Part shown: positions 44,989-54,555 of the stretch, one piece after another | Position numbering within the stretch: the first letter of the stretch is position 1 | Layout of the letters: every line of letters begins with the position of its first letter | Assembly (NCBI RefSeq): GCF_000312665.1 | Contig: NZ_HF536772.1 | Coordinates: 914,585-978,584, forward strand | Reading direction: 5' to 3' | Source: Rhizobium mesoamericanum STM3625 | GTDB lineage: Bacteria; Pseudomonadota; Alphaproteobacteria; Rhizobiales; Rhizobiaceae | Length of the DNA: 64,000 nt | Program-made: the position numbers and the translations under genes | Notes under the pieces: generated by a model | The model's database searches: none | Seen by the model: the letters and a program-made list of their open reading frames with translations, nothing else | What the model was told of the DNA's origin: nothing

Positions 44989-45630
44989 ATGTACCAGCCG
45001 CCGCATTTTCGAGAGGAAGACTTGAGGGTCCATCATGCCTTGATCCGCGCGCATCCGCTCGGGTTGCTGATCACTGCGGGTGCCTCTGGACTGATGGCGA
45101 ATTCGATTCCTTTCCATCTCGATGCCGCCTCCTCCTTGAAGGGCACGCTGCGCCTTCACCTCGCCAGGGCCAATCCGCAGTGGCGAGACATAGAGGGCGG
45201 CGCCGATGTACTGGCCGTCTTCCAGGGTGCGGATGCCTACATTACGCCCTCTTGGTACCTGACAAAGCAGGAGACCGGCAAGGTCGTGCCGACTTGGAAC
45301 TACGCGATCGTGCAGGTCAGGGGCAGGGCGCGCGTTATCGACGATGCGGACTGGTTGCTTCGGCAGATCAACGCGATCACCACGCAGCAGGAAGGGCCAC
45401 GTGACAGGCCCTGGGCGGTCGGCGACGCGCCCGATGATTTTATCCGCGCGCAGCTGAAAGGCATCATCGGCGTCGAAATCGAGATCGCCGCGATCGAGGG
45501 CAAATGGAAGGTAAGCCAAAACCGACCGGTTGCCGATCGCGAAGGTGTTGCTGCCGGCCTCGGCGAAGAGGCCGGGCAGGCGGAGATGGTCGATCTCGTC
45601 CGCCGCTACGGCGGGCTGACGGAGAAATGA
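44989..45630 (+). CDS. PaiB-like FMN-binding negative transcriptional regulator
   Basis: A 213-residue protein of the PaiB family (split-barrel FMN-binding fold): [11 protein letters not shown] start, [49 protein letters not shown] and the C-terminal [26 protein letters not shown] segment. PaiB in Bacillus represses sporulation and protease genes with PaiA; the molecular activity is unsettled. Its stop overlaps the cmk start by ATGA, a tight coupling with an essential gene. No good ribosome binding site lies before its ATG. Confidence 0.85.
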   Translation: MYQPPHFREEDLRVHHALIRAHPLGLLITAGASGLMANSIPFHLDAASSLKGTLRLHLARANPQWRDIEGGADVLAVFQGADAYITPSWYLTKQETGKVVPTWNYAIVQVRGRARVIDDADWLLRQINAITTQQEGPRDRPWAVGDAPDDFIRAQLKGIIGVEIEIAAIEGKWKVSQNRPVADREGVAAGLGEEAGQAEMVDLVRRYGGLTEK

Positions 45631-46286
45631 ACGCACAGATGACATCCACGCACTTTACGATTGCCATCGATGGACCGGCCGCAGCCGGCAAAGGTACACT
45701 CTCGCGCCGCATCGCGGAGACCTACGGATTTCATCACCTCGATACAGGACTCACCTATCGCGCCACAGCAAAGGCCTTGCTCGACGCTGGCCTGACGCTC
45801 GACGACGAGGCGGTGGCAGAAAAGATGGCCCGCCAGGTTGAATTGGTCGGTCTCGATCGCAATATTCTCTCGAAACACGAGATAGGCGAGGCAGCCTCTA
45901 AGATCGCAGTAATGCCTGCAGTGCGGCGTGCACTGGTGGAGGCTCAGCGGCGGTTTTCAAAAAAGGCGCCCGGAACGGTGCTCGACGGCCGTGACATTGG
46001 CACCGTCGTCTGCCCGGCTGCGCCGGTGAAGCTCTATGTAACGGCAAGTCCCGAGGTTCGGGCGAAGCGTCGCTACGACGAAATAAGAGGCAAGGGAGGA
46101 GTTGCCGATTTCGATGCCATTTTCGACGACGTCAAGCGCCGCGATGAACGCGATATGGGACGGGCCGACAGCCCTTTGAAACCAGCCGAAGACGCGCACT
46201 TGCTTGATACGTCGGAAATGAGTATAGAGGCCGCGTTTCAGGCTGCGAAATCGATCATCGATGCAGCTTTGATCCGAAATACCTAA
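45627..46286 (+). CDS. cmk: cytidylate kinase
   Basis: A 219-residue kinase that phosphorylates CMP and dCMP with ATP. The P-loop is GPAAAGKGT (residues 16-24), followed by the [14 protein letters not shown] segment, the DGRDIGTVV motif and a lid region with [11 protein letters not shown] and [14 protein letters not shown]. It precedes rpsA by 166 bases, the classical cmk-rpsA order. The ATG overlaps the paiB-like gene; an open frame further upstream lies inside that gene. Confidence 0.95.
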   Translation: MNAQMTSTHFTIAIDGPAAAGKGTLSRRIAETYGFHHLDTGLTYRATAKALLDAGLTLDDEAVAEKMARQVELVGLDRNILSKHEIGEAASKIAVMPAVRRALVEAQRRFSKKAPGTVLDGRDIGTVVCPAAPVKLYVTASPEVRAKRRYDEIRGKGGVADFDAIFDDVKRRDERDMGRADSPLKPAEDAHLLDTSEMSIEAAFQAAKSIIDAALIRNT

Positions 46287-46452
46287 TTCGAGCGATTTGC
46301 CCAAGCTTTGCCTGGGTCGCCTTCGAAGACTAAGCCTGAAATTCCGTCCAAGCGCCGGATTGCTTCCCGACAGGAAGCGGACTGGGTTCAGGCCCGTTCA
46401 ACACGAACAAACCGGCGCATACGTATCCGGATTCGGATATGCAGGAGATTTC

Positions 46453-48156
46453 ATGTCAGTAGCTACTCCCTCTCGCGAAGATTTCGCGGCCCTTCTCGAA
46501 GAGTCCTTTGCCAAGCACGACCTGGCTGAAGGCTATGTCACCAAGGGCATCGTAACGGCAATCGAGAAGGACTCTGCCGTTGTCGACGTCGGCCTTAAGG
46601 TCGAAGGTCGCATCCTACTCAAGGAATTCGGCGCCAAGGCCAAGGACGGCTCGCTCAAGGTCGGCGACGAAGTCGAAGTTTACGTTGAGCGCATCGAAAA
46701 CGCTCTCGGCGAAGCAGTTCTGTCGCGCGAGAAAGCTCGCCGCGAAGAAAGCTGGATCAAGCTCGAAGCCAAGTTCGAAGCTGGCGAGCGCGTTGAAGGC
46801 GTTATCTTCAACCAGGTCAAGGGCGGCTTTACGGTCGATCTCGACGGCGCGATCGCCTTCCTGCCGCGTTCGCAGGTCGACATCCGCCCGATCCGCGACG
46901 TCACTCCGCTGATGCACAACCCGCAGCCCTTCGAAATCCTCAAGATGGACAAGCGCCGCGGCAACATCGTCGTATCGCGCCGTACGGTTCTCGAAGAATC
47001 CCGTGCCGAGCAGCGTTCTGAAATCGTTCAGAACCTCGAAGAAGGTCAGGTTGTTGACGGCGTCGTCAAGAACATCACCGATTACGGTGCGTTCGTTGAT
47101 CTCGGCGGCATCGACGGCCTGCTGCACGTCACCGATATGGCATGGCGCCGTGTGAACCATCCGTCGGAAATCCTGTCCATTGGCCAGCAGGTCAAGGTTC
47201 AGATCATCCGCATCAATCAGGAGACCCACCGCATCTCGCTCGGCATGAAGCAGCTCGAGTCGGATCCGTGGGACGGCATCCAGGCCAAGTATCCGGAAGG
47301 CAAAAAGATTTCCGGTACCGTCACGAACATCACCGACTACGGTGCATTCGTCGAGCTGGAGCCGGGCATCGAAGGCCTGATCCACATCTCGGAAATGTCC
47401 TGGACCAAGAAGAACGTACACCCCGGCAAGATCCTGTCCACGAGCCAGGAAGTCGAAGTCGTCGTTCTCGAAGTTGATCCGTCCAAGCGCCGTATTTCGC
47501 TCGGCCTCAAGCAAACGCTGGAAAATCCGTGGGCAGCATTCGCTCGCAACCATCCGGCCGGCACTGAAGTCGAAGGCGAAGTCAAGAACAAGACCGAATT
47601 CGGCCTCTTCATCGGCCTTGACGGCGACGTTGACGGCATGGTGCACCTCTCCGACCTCGACTGGAATCGTCCGGGCGAACAGGTCATCGAAGAGTTCAAC
47701 AAGGGTGACGTCGTTAAGGCCGTCGTTCTCGATGTAGACGTTGAAAAGGAGCGCATCTCGCTCGGCATCAAGCAGCTCGGCAAGGACTCGGTTGGCGAAG
47801 CAGCAGCTTCCGGCGACCTGCGCAAGAATGCAGTCGTTTCCTGCGAAGTTATCGCAGTCAACGATGGCGGTATCGAAGTGAAGCTCGTCGATCACGAAGA
47901 CATCACCTCGTTCATTCGCCGCGCAGACCTTTCGCGCGATCGCGACGAGCAGCGTCCGGAACGCTTCTCGGTTGGCCAGGTTGTTGACGCCCGCGTCACC
48001 AACTTCTCCAAGAAGGACCGCAAGATCATGCTGTCCATCAAGGCTCTTGAAATCGCAGAAGAGAAGGAAGCTGTCGCCCAGTTCGGTTCGTCCGATAGCG
48101 GCGCTTCGCTCGGCGACATTCTTGGCGCGGCTCTGAAGAATCGCGGCGGTGAATAA
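46453..48156 (+). CDS. rpsA: 30S ribosomal protein S1
   Basis: A 567-residue mRNA-binding protein of the 30S subunit with six S1 repeats; repeats 3 to 6 show the NITDYGAFVDL/NITDYGAFVEL and KTEFGLFIGL strands. The N-terminal SREDFAALLEESF segment binds the ribosome through S2. AGGAG lies 8 bases ahead of the ATG. An upstream open extension of 52 codons has no S1 similarity. A terminator follows at 48184. Confidence 0.96.
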   Translation: MSVATPSREDFAALLEESFAKHDLAEGYVTKGIVTAIEKDSAVVDVGLKVEGRILLKEFGAKAKDGSLKVGDEVEVYVERIENALGEAVLSREKARREESWIKLEAKFEAGERVEGVIFNQVKGGFTVDLDGAIAFLPRSQVDIRPIRDVTPLMHNPQPFEILKMDKRRGNIVVSRRTVLEESRAEQRSEIVQNLEEGQVVDGVVKNITDYGAFVDLGGIDGLLHVTDMAWRRVNHPSEILSIGQQVKVQIIRINQETHRISLGMKQLESDPWDGIQAKYPEGKKISGTVTNITDYGAFVELEPGIEGLIHISEMSWTKKNVHPGKILSTSQEVEVVVLEVDPSKRRISLGLKQTLENPWAAFARNHPAGTEVEGEVKNKTEFGLFIGLDGDVDGMVHLSDLDWNRPGEQVIEEFNKGDVVKAVVLDVDVEKERISLGIKQLGKDSVGEAAASGDLRKNAVVSCEVIAVNDGGIEVKLVDHEDITSFIRRADLSRDRDEQRPERFSVGQVVDARVTNFSKKDRKIMLSIKALEIAEEKEAVAQFGSSDSGASLGDILGAALKNRGGE

Positions 48157-48183
48157 TCGCCAGCCTCAGGCTTGAGGACTACG

Positions 48184-48214
48184 AACCCGCTGGAGCGATC
48201 CGGCGGGTTTTTGC
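48184..48214 (+). terminator. intrinsic terminator of rpsA
   Basis: AACCCGC (48184-48190) pairs with GCGGGTT (48203-48209) and a T-rich tail follows directly. Confidence 0.8.
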
Positions 48215-48243
48215 ATTTCCATGGGCGGTGTGAGGGTGGCGGT

Positions 48244-49794
48244 CTATTCCCAGTCGACCTTGCGCCGGTAGAGCGAATAGGCGTCGTCGACACTCGTAGC
48301 CATAGGCAGCGGCGGTGCAGGCCGGTGAGGCGGTGTCACCTCCTTGATCTGACTTTCTCGGGTGGCCGGGGTCTCTGCGGCTTCGTCGTCGATCCCAAGA
48401 GGTATTTTGTCCTCCTTCGACGGCTCGCCTTGCTGCTCCGCGTCTTCCTCCGACGGCTCGCCGCCATTGTGATCCTCGCGGTACATCTCGCGGGCGCCGC
48501 TATCGTCGGCCTCGTCCTTTGAGAATTCGTAAGGCTGTATCGCGTAAGGAACGCCCTCGACAATTTTCATCAGCACCGGCACATAGGTTTCGTCGATGGC
48601 CTGCTGCACGATCAGAGGTATTTCAACTTCCGGAGCCGGATGTTTCTTGGCGGTCGCGAAAATTGCTTCGCCTTCCAGCTGTTCCGCGACGAGCGGCGAC
48701 TGGCGTGCCATGCCTTCCGACACGGGCAGCGCACGATCCGGCAGCGCAGTCACCTCCTCCGGTAGATTGGTGAGGATCGCCTCATCGAGGATGATGTCGA
48801 TTTCGACTGCCGGATCTGGTTCGGCTGCCTCGAACAGTGCTTCCGTTTCCTGATCCTGAATGATTGTCACGATCAGTTTCGTTGTGTCGTCCGACAGGGA
48901 TGCAGGTATCGCCGCCCAACTTTTCGGAATGATGGGATCGCCCTTGGCTGCTGCCCCTTGCATGTCCGCCTGCGGGGTTTCGTGGACGGCGGCCTCGACC
49001 TTTTCCTCGGACGCCACGCTCTCCAGCAAGACTTCGCCGAACTTGGGGAACGTTTCATCGCCAGCCGCCTCGACAGCCGATTCTGCGATCGGCTTGTCGG
49101 CTGAGATAGATTGTTCGACGAGTTGCAGGGGCCCTTCGTCCCCGTTGAGATACGCGGCAACGAGTGCGGTTTGTGGCCGCAAAGCTCCAGGCTCCTGCTT
49201 CGTCTCAACCGGAGCCCGCGCCGCGCTCGCAAGATTGTCCCGATGAATGCTGATTTCGGTTCGCTGCTCCTGGCGCAGCGGCGAGGCATCGTTCTGGCCG
49301 TAGGAACTGACCACGGCGCGTGCCGTCAGATCTCGGTCCTTATAGCGAATGGTTTCGAGATAGGTGGTTATGCGGGCCGCTTCCGGTCCAGCCGGGTTCC
49401 GCAGCGCCTCGGCCAGCAGGCGAAGCGGAACTGCATGGCCTTGCATTGCAAGCTGGCGCTCTACCTGTTCGATGTTTGCCGGCTGCAACTTTTGAATGGC
49501 GGCCGCTAGGCGGGAGGCAAACGCGAGATCGGCTTCGTCTTCCTCCGGCGGGATTGAAAGCGCCTCACTGGTCGCATTGAGCACATCAAGAAGGGCATCG
49601 ACCATGCGTGCACGCACGGCCAGCAGCAGGATATTGAGTTTGCCGGCAGCGGAGGAATTAAGATCAGCGCCTTGTATCTGGTGCACGGGAGCAACGGTGC
49701 TTGCAGCGCGCACGAGGCCGTCGGTGCTCACGGCCGCCGTCTGGCCCTGGGAAGATAAACTTGCATTTGACGCTGCACGAACCGGAGTCAACAT
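48244..49794 (-). CDS. large acidic protein of unknown function
   Basis: A 516-residue protein without signal peptide or membrane segment. The N-terminal third is Ala/Ser/Leu-rich with predicted helices (LNILLLAVRARMVDALLDVLNAT; LAAAIQKLQPANIEQVERQL). From about residue 175 it becomes strongly acidic and low in complexity (EEKVEAAVHE, EPDPAVEIDIILDEA, GGEPSEEDAEQQGEPSKED), ending YSLYRRKVDWE. AAGGAG lies 6 bases before the ATG at 49794. Third codon positions are GC-rich, so it is a real gene. It resembles flagellar hook-length or scaffolding proteins only in composition. Confidence 0.7.
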   Translation of the reverse strand: MLTPVRAASNASLSSQGQTAAVSTDGLVRAASTVAPVHQIQGADLNSSAAGKLNILLLAVRARMVDALLDVLNATSEALSIPPEEDEADLAFASRLAAAIQKLQPANIEQVERQLAMQGHAVPLRLLAEALRNPAGPEAARITTYLETIRYKDRDLTARAVVSSYGQNDASPLRQEQRTEISIHRDNLASAARAPVETKQEPGALRPQTALVAAYLNGDEGPLQLVEQSISADKPIAESAVEAAGDETFPKFGEVLLESVASEEKVEAAVHETPQADMQGAAAKGDPIIPKSWAAIPASLSDDTTKLIVTIIQDQETEALFEAAEPDPAVEIDIILDEAILTNLPEEVTALPDRALPVSEGMARQSPLVAEQLEGEAIFATAKKHPAPEVEIPLIVQQAIDETYVPVLMKIVEGVPYAIQPYEFSKDEADDSGAREMYREDHNGGEPSEEDAEQQGEPSKEDKIPLGIDDEAAETPATRESQIKEVTPPHRPAPPLPMATSVDDAYSLYRRKVDWE

Positions 49795-50024
49795 GTCATG
49801 CTCCTTCTTTCGTAAAGTGCGATGAAAGCAGGTTACCAGAAGGCCGCGCTCATCCGGCCTGTCGCATTCCCCGGCAGTTCCTTGCTGCGCGATGACGCTC
49901 CATTGCGCCGTCGAATGCATAAAAATTGGTAAAGAATGTAACGAAGGGGCGGTTAACGAATTGCTAATGGCCGGTGCGAGCCTGGGCCGCACCCGGTCTT
50001 ATCTGTCCAAAATCCAGAAATGTC
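49795..50024. other. intergenic stretch without recognised elements
   Basis: About 230 bases of lower GC content. They must contain the promoter of the acidic protein gene and the 3' region of the RNase D-like gene; no hairpin with a T-run or clear promoter boxes were seen. Confidence 0.4.
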
Positions 50025-50651
50025 TCAGCTATGCGCGAAGATGTCAGCTTCTTCCCACCCGAGCAGGTCGAGCTTGGCGCGTGTCGGAAGGAATTGGAAG
50101 CAGGCATTGGCGTGATCCATGCGGCCGTCACGCACCAGCCGTTCAGACAACTTGTCACGCAACGCATGCAAGTAGAGGACGTCGGAGGCGGCGTACTCCA
50201 GCTGGGCTTGCGACAGAGTTGATGCCGCCCAGTCGGAAGACTGCTGCGCCTTGGAAATATCGATCTCAAGCATTTCCTTGAGATTGTCCTTGAGCCCGTG
50301 CCTATCGGTATAGGTGCGGCTGAGGCGCGAGGCGATCTTTGTGCAGAAGACCGGCTGGGCGGTGACGCCGAACGTGTGGAACAGAACGGCGATGTCGAAG
50401 CGGCCGTAGTGGAAGATTTTTTCCCGGGAAAGATCTGCCAGCATCGTGACCAGGTTCGGTGCGTCCTTCTGACCGGCCGCGATGCGGATTACATCGGCCG
50501 AACCGTCGCCTGGCGAGAGTTGCACGACGCACAGCCGGTCGCGGCGCGGCACGAGGCCGAGCGTTTCGGTGTCGATCGCAATGGCTCCGGTGTAGCGCGC
50601 AGCATCCGCCGCGGAAATATCACCTTCGTGGTAACGTATAGTGGCTGCCAT
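50025..50651 (-). CDS. rnd: short RNase D-like 3'-5' exoribonuclease
   Basis: A 208-residue DEDDy exonuclease. The metal ligands are all present: D27 and E29 in AIDTETLG, D86 in HYGRFDIAV, and Y153/D157 in EYAASDVLYL. It has only the nuclease domain; the two HRDC domains of E. coli RNase D are absent, as in other short rhizobial proteins of this kind. Likely role: trimming tRNA or other small RNA 3' ends. Confidence 0.88.
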   Translation of the reverse strand: MAATIRYHEGDISAADAARYTGAIAIDTETLGLVPRRDRLCVVQLSPGDGSADVIRIAAGQKDAPNLVTMLADLSREKIFHYGRFDIAVLFHTFGVTAQPVFCTKIASRLSRTYTDRHGLKDNLKEMLEIDISKAQQSSDWAASTLSQAQLEYAASDVLYLHALRDKLSERLVRDGRMDHANACFQFLPTRAKLDLLGWEEADIFAHS

Positions 50652-50724
50652 CGATCTCGTCTCTCACTCAAACTGTCACTTGTGGCCTATAGCGTAAAGC
50701 CGGCGCGGACGATACCGCCAAGGC

Positions 50725-51531
50725 TCAGAATGTCGGCGGCGTATTAATCCAGATGAGAATGGTTTCGCCGTCGTGGCGGTTGCGCCAGGAATGATAGCGG
50801 CGGCTTTCGAAGTAAAGCGAATCGCCCGGCCCAAGGTCGAAGAACTGATCGGAATCGAGCACCAGTTCCAGCCGCCCGGAGAGCACGTGCATAAACTCCT
50901 CGCCGTCATGGCGATAGGCGCCTTCGCTTGCCGCACCAGGTGCGAGCACGAAACGATGGCAATCCATCATCGTGCGCCCTTCCGCCAGAAGCTGAACGGT
51001 GACACCGGGCGTCGTTTCCGGCCATGTGCGCCAGGTGCCGGCACGAACGACCGCGGGCACCTCGTTACGTTCCTCTCCAGACAGGCGCGAAACCGTGGTG
51101 CCATAATATTCGGCGAGATCGTGCAGCGTCTTGAAGCTCACCCCCTGGGACGTGCGCTCGAGCGTCGACAGAGTCGAGGCAGCAATTCCGATATCGCCAG
51201 CGACCTGATCCAGCGTCTTTCCTGCGCCATGGCGCAGGCTGCGCAGCCGCCGTCCGAGATCAGAAGAGTCTGCTGTTTCCGAGTTTTCCGACGGTTCCTC
51301 GCTTTCCAATGCCTCGCGAATGGCCGCTGGGTTGAGCCCGCGCTCGGTTCGATACCAGGCTATCTTCTTTATGCGCGCGACGTCTTCGGCGCTGTATTGC
51401 CGGTGTCCGGTATCCGAGCGGTCCGGAACGACAAGCCCCTGGCTTTCCCAAAGACGCAAAGTGGATGCGGAAACGCCTGCTGATTTTGCCGCCTCCGCCA
51501 CCTTGTAGCGCACGGGCATCCCATTGTTCAT
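50725..51531 (-). CDS. MerR-XRE-cupin three-domain transcriptional regulator
   Basis: A 268-residue regulator with an unusual order of domains. A MerR-type winged helix (residues 8-75, VSASTLRLWESQGLV) is followed by an Xre-type HTH (about 93-150, TLDQVAGDIGIAASTLSTLER), then a cupin (about 180-262, RHDGEEFMHVLSGRLELVL). The cupin would bind the effector. It is divergent from gabT-gabD across about 200 bases containing a perfect inverted repeat, so control of GABA or related amine use is a reasonable inference. The ATG at 51531 is used; 51519 is the alternative. Confidence 0.85.
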   Translation of the reverse strand: MNNGMPVRYKVAEAAKSAGVSASTLRLWESQGLVVPDRSDTGHRQYSAEDVARIKKIAWYRTERGLNPAAIREALESEEPSENSETADSSDLGRRLRSLRHGAGKTLDQVAGDIGIAASTLSTLERTSQGVSFKTLHDLAEYYGTTVSRLSGEERNEVPAVVRAGTWRTWPETTPGVTVQLLAEGRTMMDCHRFVLAPGAASEGAYRHDGEEFMHVLSGRLELVLDSDQFFDLGPGDSLYFESRRYHSWRNRHDGETILIWINTPPTF

Positions 51532-51675
51532 AAGCCAGATATTCCCGGTTCGTTTGTCTTCTTGAGGCCGTCTCCGGCCTTCTTTGTTCAGCCGACCATC
51601 GCCGAAAACGGCCACAGTTTGAAGCGGAAAATGCCGCTTGATTTCTTGCAGGAAAAATGTAGGAGTTTTGTACAT

Positions 51676-51698
51676 ATCTTGCAGAAGTTATGCAAGAT
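51676..51698. promoter_or_regulatory. perfect inverted repeat, probable operator between regulator and gabT
   Basis: ATCTTGCA (51676-51683) and TGCAAGAT (51691-51698) are exact 8-base arms around a 7-base spacer (GAAGTTA). It lies 37 bases before the gabT ATG and 145 bases before the regulator start, where promoters are expected. Size and symmetry suit a dimeric HTH protein. Confidence 0.6.
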
Positions 51699-51734
51699 CG
51701 TTTTCATTTCATTCCAGAGCGCAGGAACGCACCG

Positions 51735-53012
51735 ATGACCGCGACCACTCTTACAGACCGGAAAAATGCTGCCATTTCGCGCGGCGTTGGTATGACTACG
51801 CAGATCTATGCCGAACGTGCCGAAAATGCCGAAATCTGGGACAAGGAAGGTCGCCGCTATATCGATTTCGCGGCCGGCATCGCCGTTCTTAACACCGGTC
51901 ATCGTCACCCGCGCGTGATCGCTGCCGTGAAAGATCAGCTCGATCACTTCACCCATACCTGCCATCAGGTCGTTCCTTACGAAAACTACGTTCATCTTGC
52001 CGAGCGCCTGAATTCGCTGACGCCCGGCAATTTCGAGAAGAAGACGATCTTCGTCACGACGGGTGCCGAAGCCGTCGAGAATGCTGTGAAGATCGCGCGT
52101 GCCGCGACCGGCCGCTCCGCCGTCATCGCGTTTGGCGGCGGCTTCCACGGCCGCACCTTCATGGGCATGGCACTGACAGGCAAAGTCGTGCCCTACAAGG
52201 TCGGTTTCGGCGCGATGCCGGGAGATGTTTTCCATGTACCGTTCCCGGTCGAACTCCATGGTGTGACGCCGGATCAGTCGCTCGCCGCGCTGAAGAAGCT
52301 GTTTGCCGCCGATGTTGATCCGCAGCGCGTTGCCGCCATCATCATCGAGCCGGTCCAGGGCGAGGGCGGTTTCTACCCGGCGCCCGTCTCCTTCATGAAG
52401 GCGCTGCGCGAGCTCTGTGACCAGCACGGCATTCTCCTGATCGCCGACGAGGTCCAGACCGGTTTTGCCCGGACCGGCAAGTTGTTCGCGATGGATCACC
52501 ACGAGGTCGCGCCCGACCTGATGACGATGGCCAAGAGCCTTGCCGGAGGTTTCCCGCTCGCGGCCGTCACAGGTCGCGCAGAGATCATGGATGCGCCGGG
52601 GCCTGGCGGCCTTGGCGGCACTTATGGAGGCAATCCGCTTGGCATCGCGGCTGCTCATGCGGTTCTTGACATTATCAAGGATGAGGACCTCTGCAACCGT
52701 GCCAATCTGCTCGGCAGCCGGCTCAAACAGCGACTGGAATCGCTTCGCGAGAGGGCGCCCGAGATTGTCGATATTCGTGGCCCCGGCTTCATGAACGCCG
52801 TCGAATTCAATGACAGGACAACAAAGCTGCCGAGCGCCGAATTCGCCAACAAGGTGCGCCTGATCGCGCTCGAGAAGGGCCTGATCCTTCTGACCTGCGG
52901 CGTCCACGGAAACGTCATCCGCTTCCTCGCCCCGATCACTATCCAGGATAGCGTCTTTGGCGAAGCGCTCGACATTCTGGAAGCCTCGATCCTCGAAGCA
53001 AGCGGCAAGTAA
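51735..53012 (+). CDS. gabT: 4-aminobutyrate aminotransferase
   Basis: A 425-residue class III PLP aminotransferase that moves the amino group of GABA to 2-oxoglutarate, giving succinate semialdehyde. The PLP lysine is K267 in MAKSLAGGFPL, with D238 in LLIADEVQTGFARTG, and the TTGAEAVENAVKIAR and GGFHGRT motifs also present. The ATG at 51735 is used; 51690 is an in-frame alternative inside the operator. gabD follows after 32 bases, giving the full path to succinate. Confidence 0.92.
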   Translation: MTATTLTDRKNAAISRGVGMTTQIYAERAENAEIWDKEGRRYIDFAAGIAVLNTGHRHPRVIAAVKDQLDHFTHTCHQVVPYENYVHLAERLNSLTPGNFEKKTIFVTTGAEAVENAVKIARAATGRSAVIAFGGGFHGRTFMGMALTGKVVPYKVGFGAMPGDVFHVPFPVELHGVTPDQSLAALKKLFAADVDPQRVAAIIIEPVQGEGGFYPAPVSFMKALRELCDQHGILLIADEVQTGFARTGKLFAMDHHEVAPDLMTMAKSLAGGFPLAAVTGRAEIMDAPGPGGLGGTYGGNPLGIAAAHAVLDIIKDEDLCNRANLLGSRLKQRLESLRERAPEIVDIRGPGFMNAVEFNDRTTKLPSAEFANKVRLIALEKGLILLTCGVHGNVIRFLAPITIQDSVFGEALDILEASILEASGK

Positions 53013-53044
53013 GATGATAGCTTCATTGCCCGGAGTTGCATGAC

Positions 53045-54526
53045 ATGGCATTCACGACTGCACTGACAAAACACGTTCCGTTTTCCTCACCCTTCCTGCG
53101 CGACGCCGGTTACATCAACGGTATCTGGACAGCCGGCGGCGCAACCAAGACCTTCGACGTCCTCAATCCTGCTACCGGTGAGGTTCTTGCCTCCTTGCCG
53201 GACATGGGCGCTGCCGAAGCGCGCGAAGCAATCGATGCCGCCTATGCCGTGCAGCCGGCATGGGCGGCCCTTCCCGCCAAGGAACGCGCCGGAATCCTGC
53301 GTAAGTGGTTCGATCTGATGGTCGCCCATGCCGACGAGTTGGCGGCAATCCTCACGGCTGAAATGGGCAAACCCTTCGCGGAGGCCCGCGGCGAGATCCT
53401 TTACGCCGCTGCCTATGTCGAATGGTATGCGGAGGAAGCCAAGCGAATCTACGGCGAAACGATCCCCGCGCCCTCGAACGACAAGCGCATGATGGTCATT
53501 AAGCAGCCTGTCGGAGTCGTTGGCACCATCACGCCCTGGAATTTCCCGGCCGCGATGATCACCCGCAAGATCGCTCCGGCGCTCGCAGTTGGTTGCACCG
53601 TCGTTTCCAAGCCGGCCGAACAAACGCCGTTGTCGGCGCTGGCGCTTGCCGTTCTTGCCGAGCAGGCTGGCATTCCGGCCGGCGTCTTTAACGTGATCGT
53701 CGGCGCAGACGGCCCGGCGATTGGCAAGGAACTCTGCGGCAACGAGAAGGTACGCAAGATCAGTTTCACCGGCTCGACGGAGGTTGGCCGCATCCTGATG
53801 CGCCAGTGCGCCGATCAGATCAAGAAGATCAGCCTCGAACTCGGCGGCAATGCGCCCTTCATCGTCTTCGACGATGCTGATCTGGATGCGGCGGTTGAGG
53901 GTGCCCTGGCGTCAAAGTATCGCAATGCCGGTCAGACCTGTGTCTGCGCCAACCGCCTCTACGTGCAGGCCGGTGTCTATGACGCGTTTGCTGCCAAGCT
54001 TGCCGCCAAGGTCGAAACAATGGCGGTCGGCGACGGCTTCAAGGCCGGCGTGACCATCGGCCCGCTGATCGATGAGCAGGGGTTGGCGAAGGTCGAAAGC
54101 CACGTTGCAGATGCGGTGTCGAAGGGCGCCGGCATCCTGACGGGCGGCAAACGGATCGAGGGTGCCGGCACCTTCTTTACGCCGACTGTGCTGACCGGCG
54201 TCACCCGTGAGATGACAGTCGCTCGTGAGGAGACGTTCGGTCCCGTTGCTCCGCTCTTCCGCTTCGAGACGGTCGACGACGTTATAGCTCAGGCCAACGA
54301 CACCGAGTTCGGTCTCGCCGCCTATTTCTTCGCCGCCGATCTGAAGAAGATCTGGCGCGTTGCCGAGGCGCTGGAATACGGCATGGTCGGCATCAACACC
54401 GGCCTTATGTCGGCGGAAACGGCGCCATTCGGCGGTATCAAACAATCCGGCCTCGGCCGCGAGGGATCGCGTCACGGCGCCGACGACTATCTCGAAATGA
54501 AATATCTCTGCATGGGCAACCTCTAG
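53045..54526 (+). CDS. gabD: succinate-semialdehyde dehydrogenase (NADP+)
   Basis: A 493-residue aldehyde dehydrogenase oxidising succinate semialdehyde to succinate. Catalytic E266 is in SLELGGNAPF and C299 in NAGQTCVCANR, the latter with the double-cysteine pattern of GabD. The PWNFPAAMITRK and FTGSTEVG NAD(P)-binding motifs are intact. The ATG at 53045 has GGAG 9 bases upstream. It forms an operon with gabT. Confidence 0.93.
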   Translation: MAFTTALTKHVPFSSPFLRDAGYINGIWTAGGATKTFDVLNPATGEVLASLPDMGAAEAREAIDAAYAVQPAWAALPAKERAGILRKWFDLMVAHADELAAILTAEMGKPFAEARGEILYAAAYVEWYAEEAKRIYGETIPAPSNDKRMMVIKQPVGVVGTITPWNFPAAMITRKIAPALAVGCTVVSKPAEQTPLSALALAVLAEQAGIPAGVFNVIVGADGPAIGKELCGNEKVRKISFTGSTEVGRILMRQCADQIKKISLELGGNAPFIVFDDADLDAAVEGALASKYRNAGQTCVCANRLYVQAGVYDAFAAKLAAKVETMAVGDGFKAGVTIGPLIDEQGLAKVESHVADAVSKGAGILTGGKRIEGAGTFFTPTVLTGVTREMTVAREETFGPVAPLFRFETVDDVIAQANDTEFGLAAYFFAADLKKIWRVAEALEYGMVGINTGLMSAETAPFGGIKQSGLGREGSRHGADDYLEMKYLCMGNL

Positions 54527-54555
54527 GTGCTAGATTGCCCACGCTGCAAAAGCGC

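Noticed and set aside
46615..47895. 426-codon open frame on the minus strand
   Set aside because: Antisense shadow of rpsA, whose six S1 repeats fix the true strand and frame.
51588..53051. 487-codon minus-strand frame
   Set aside because: Antisense to gabT, which has all PLP-enzyme motifs on the plus strand.
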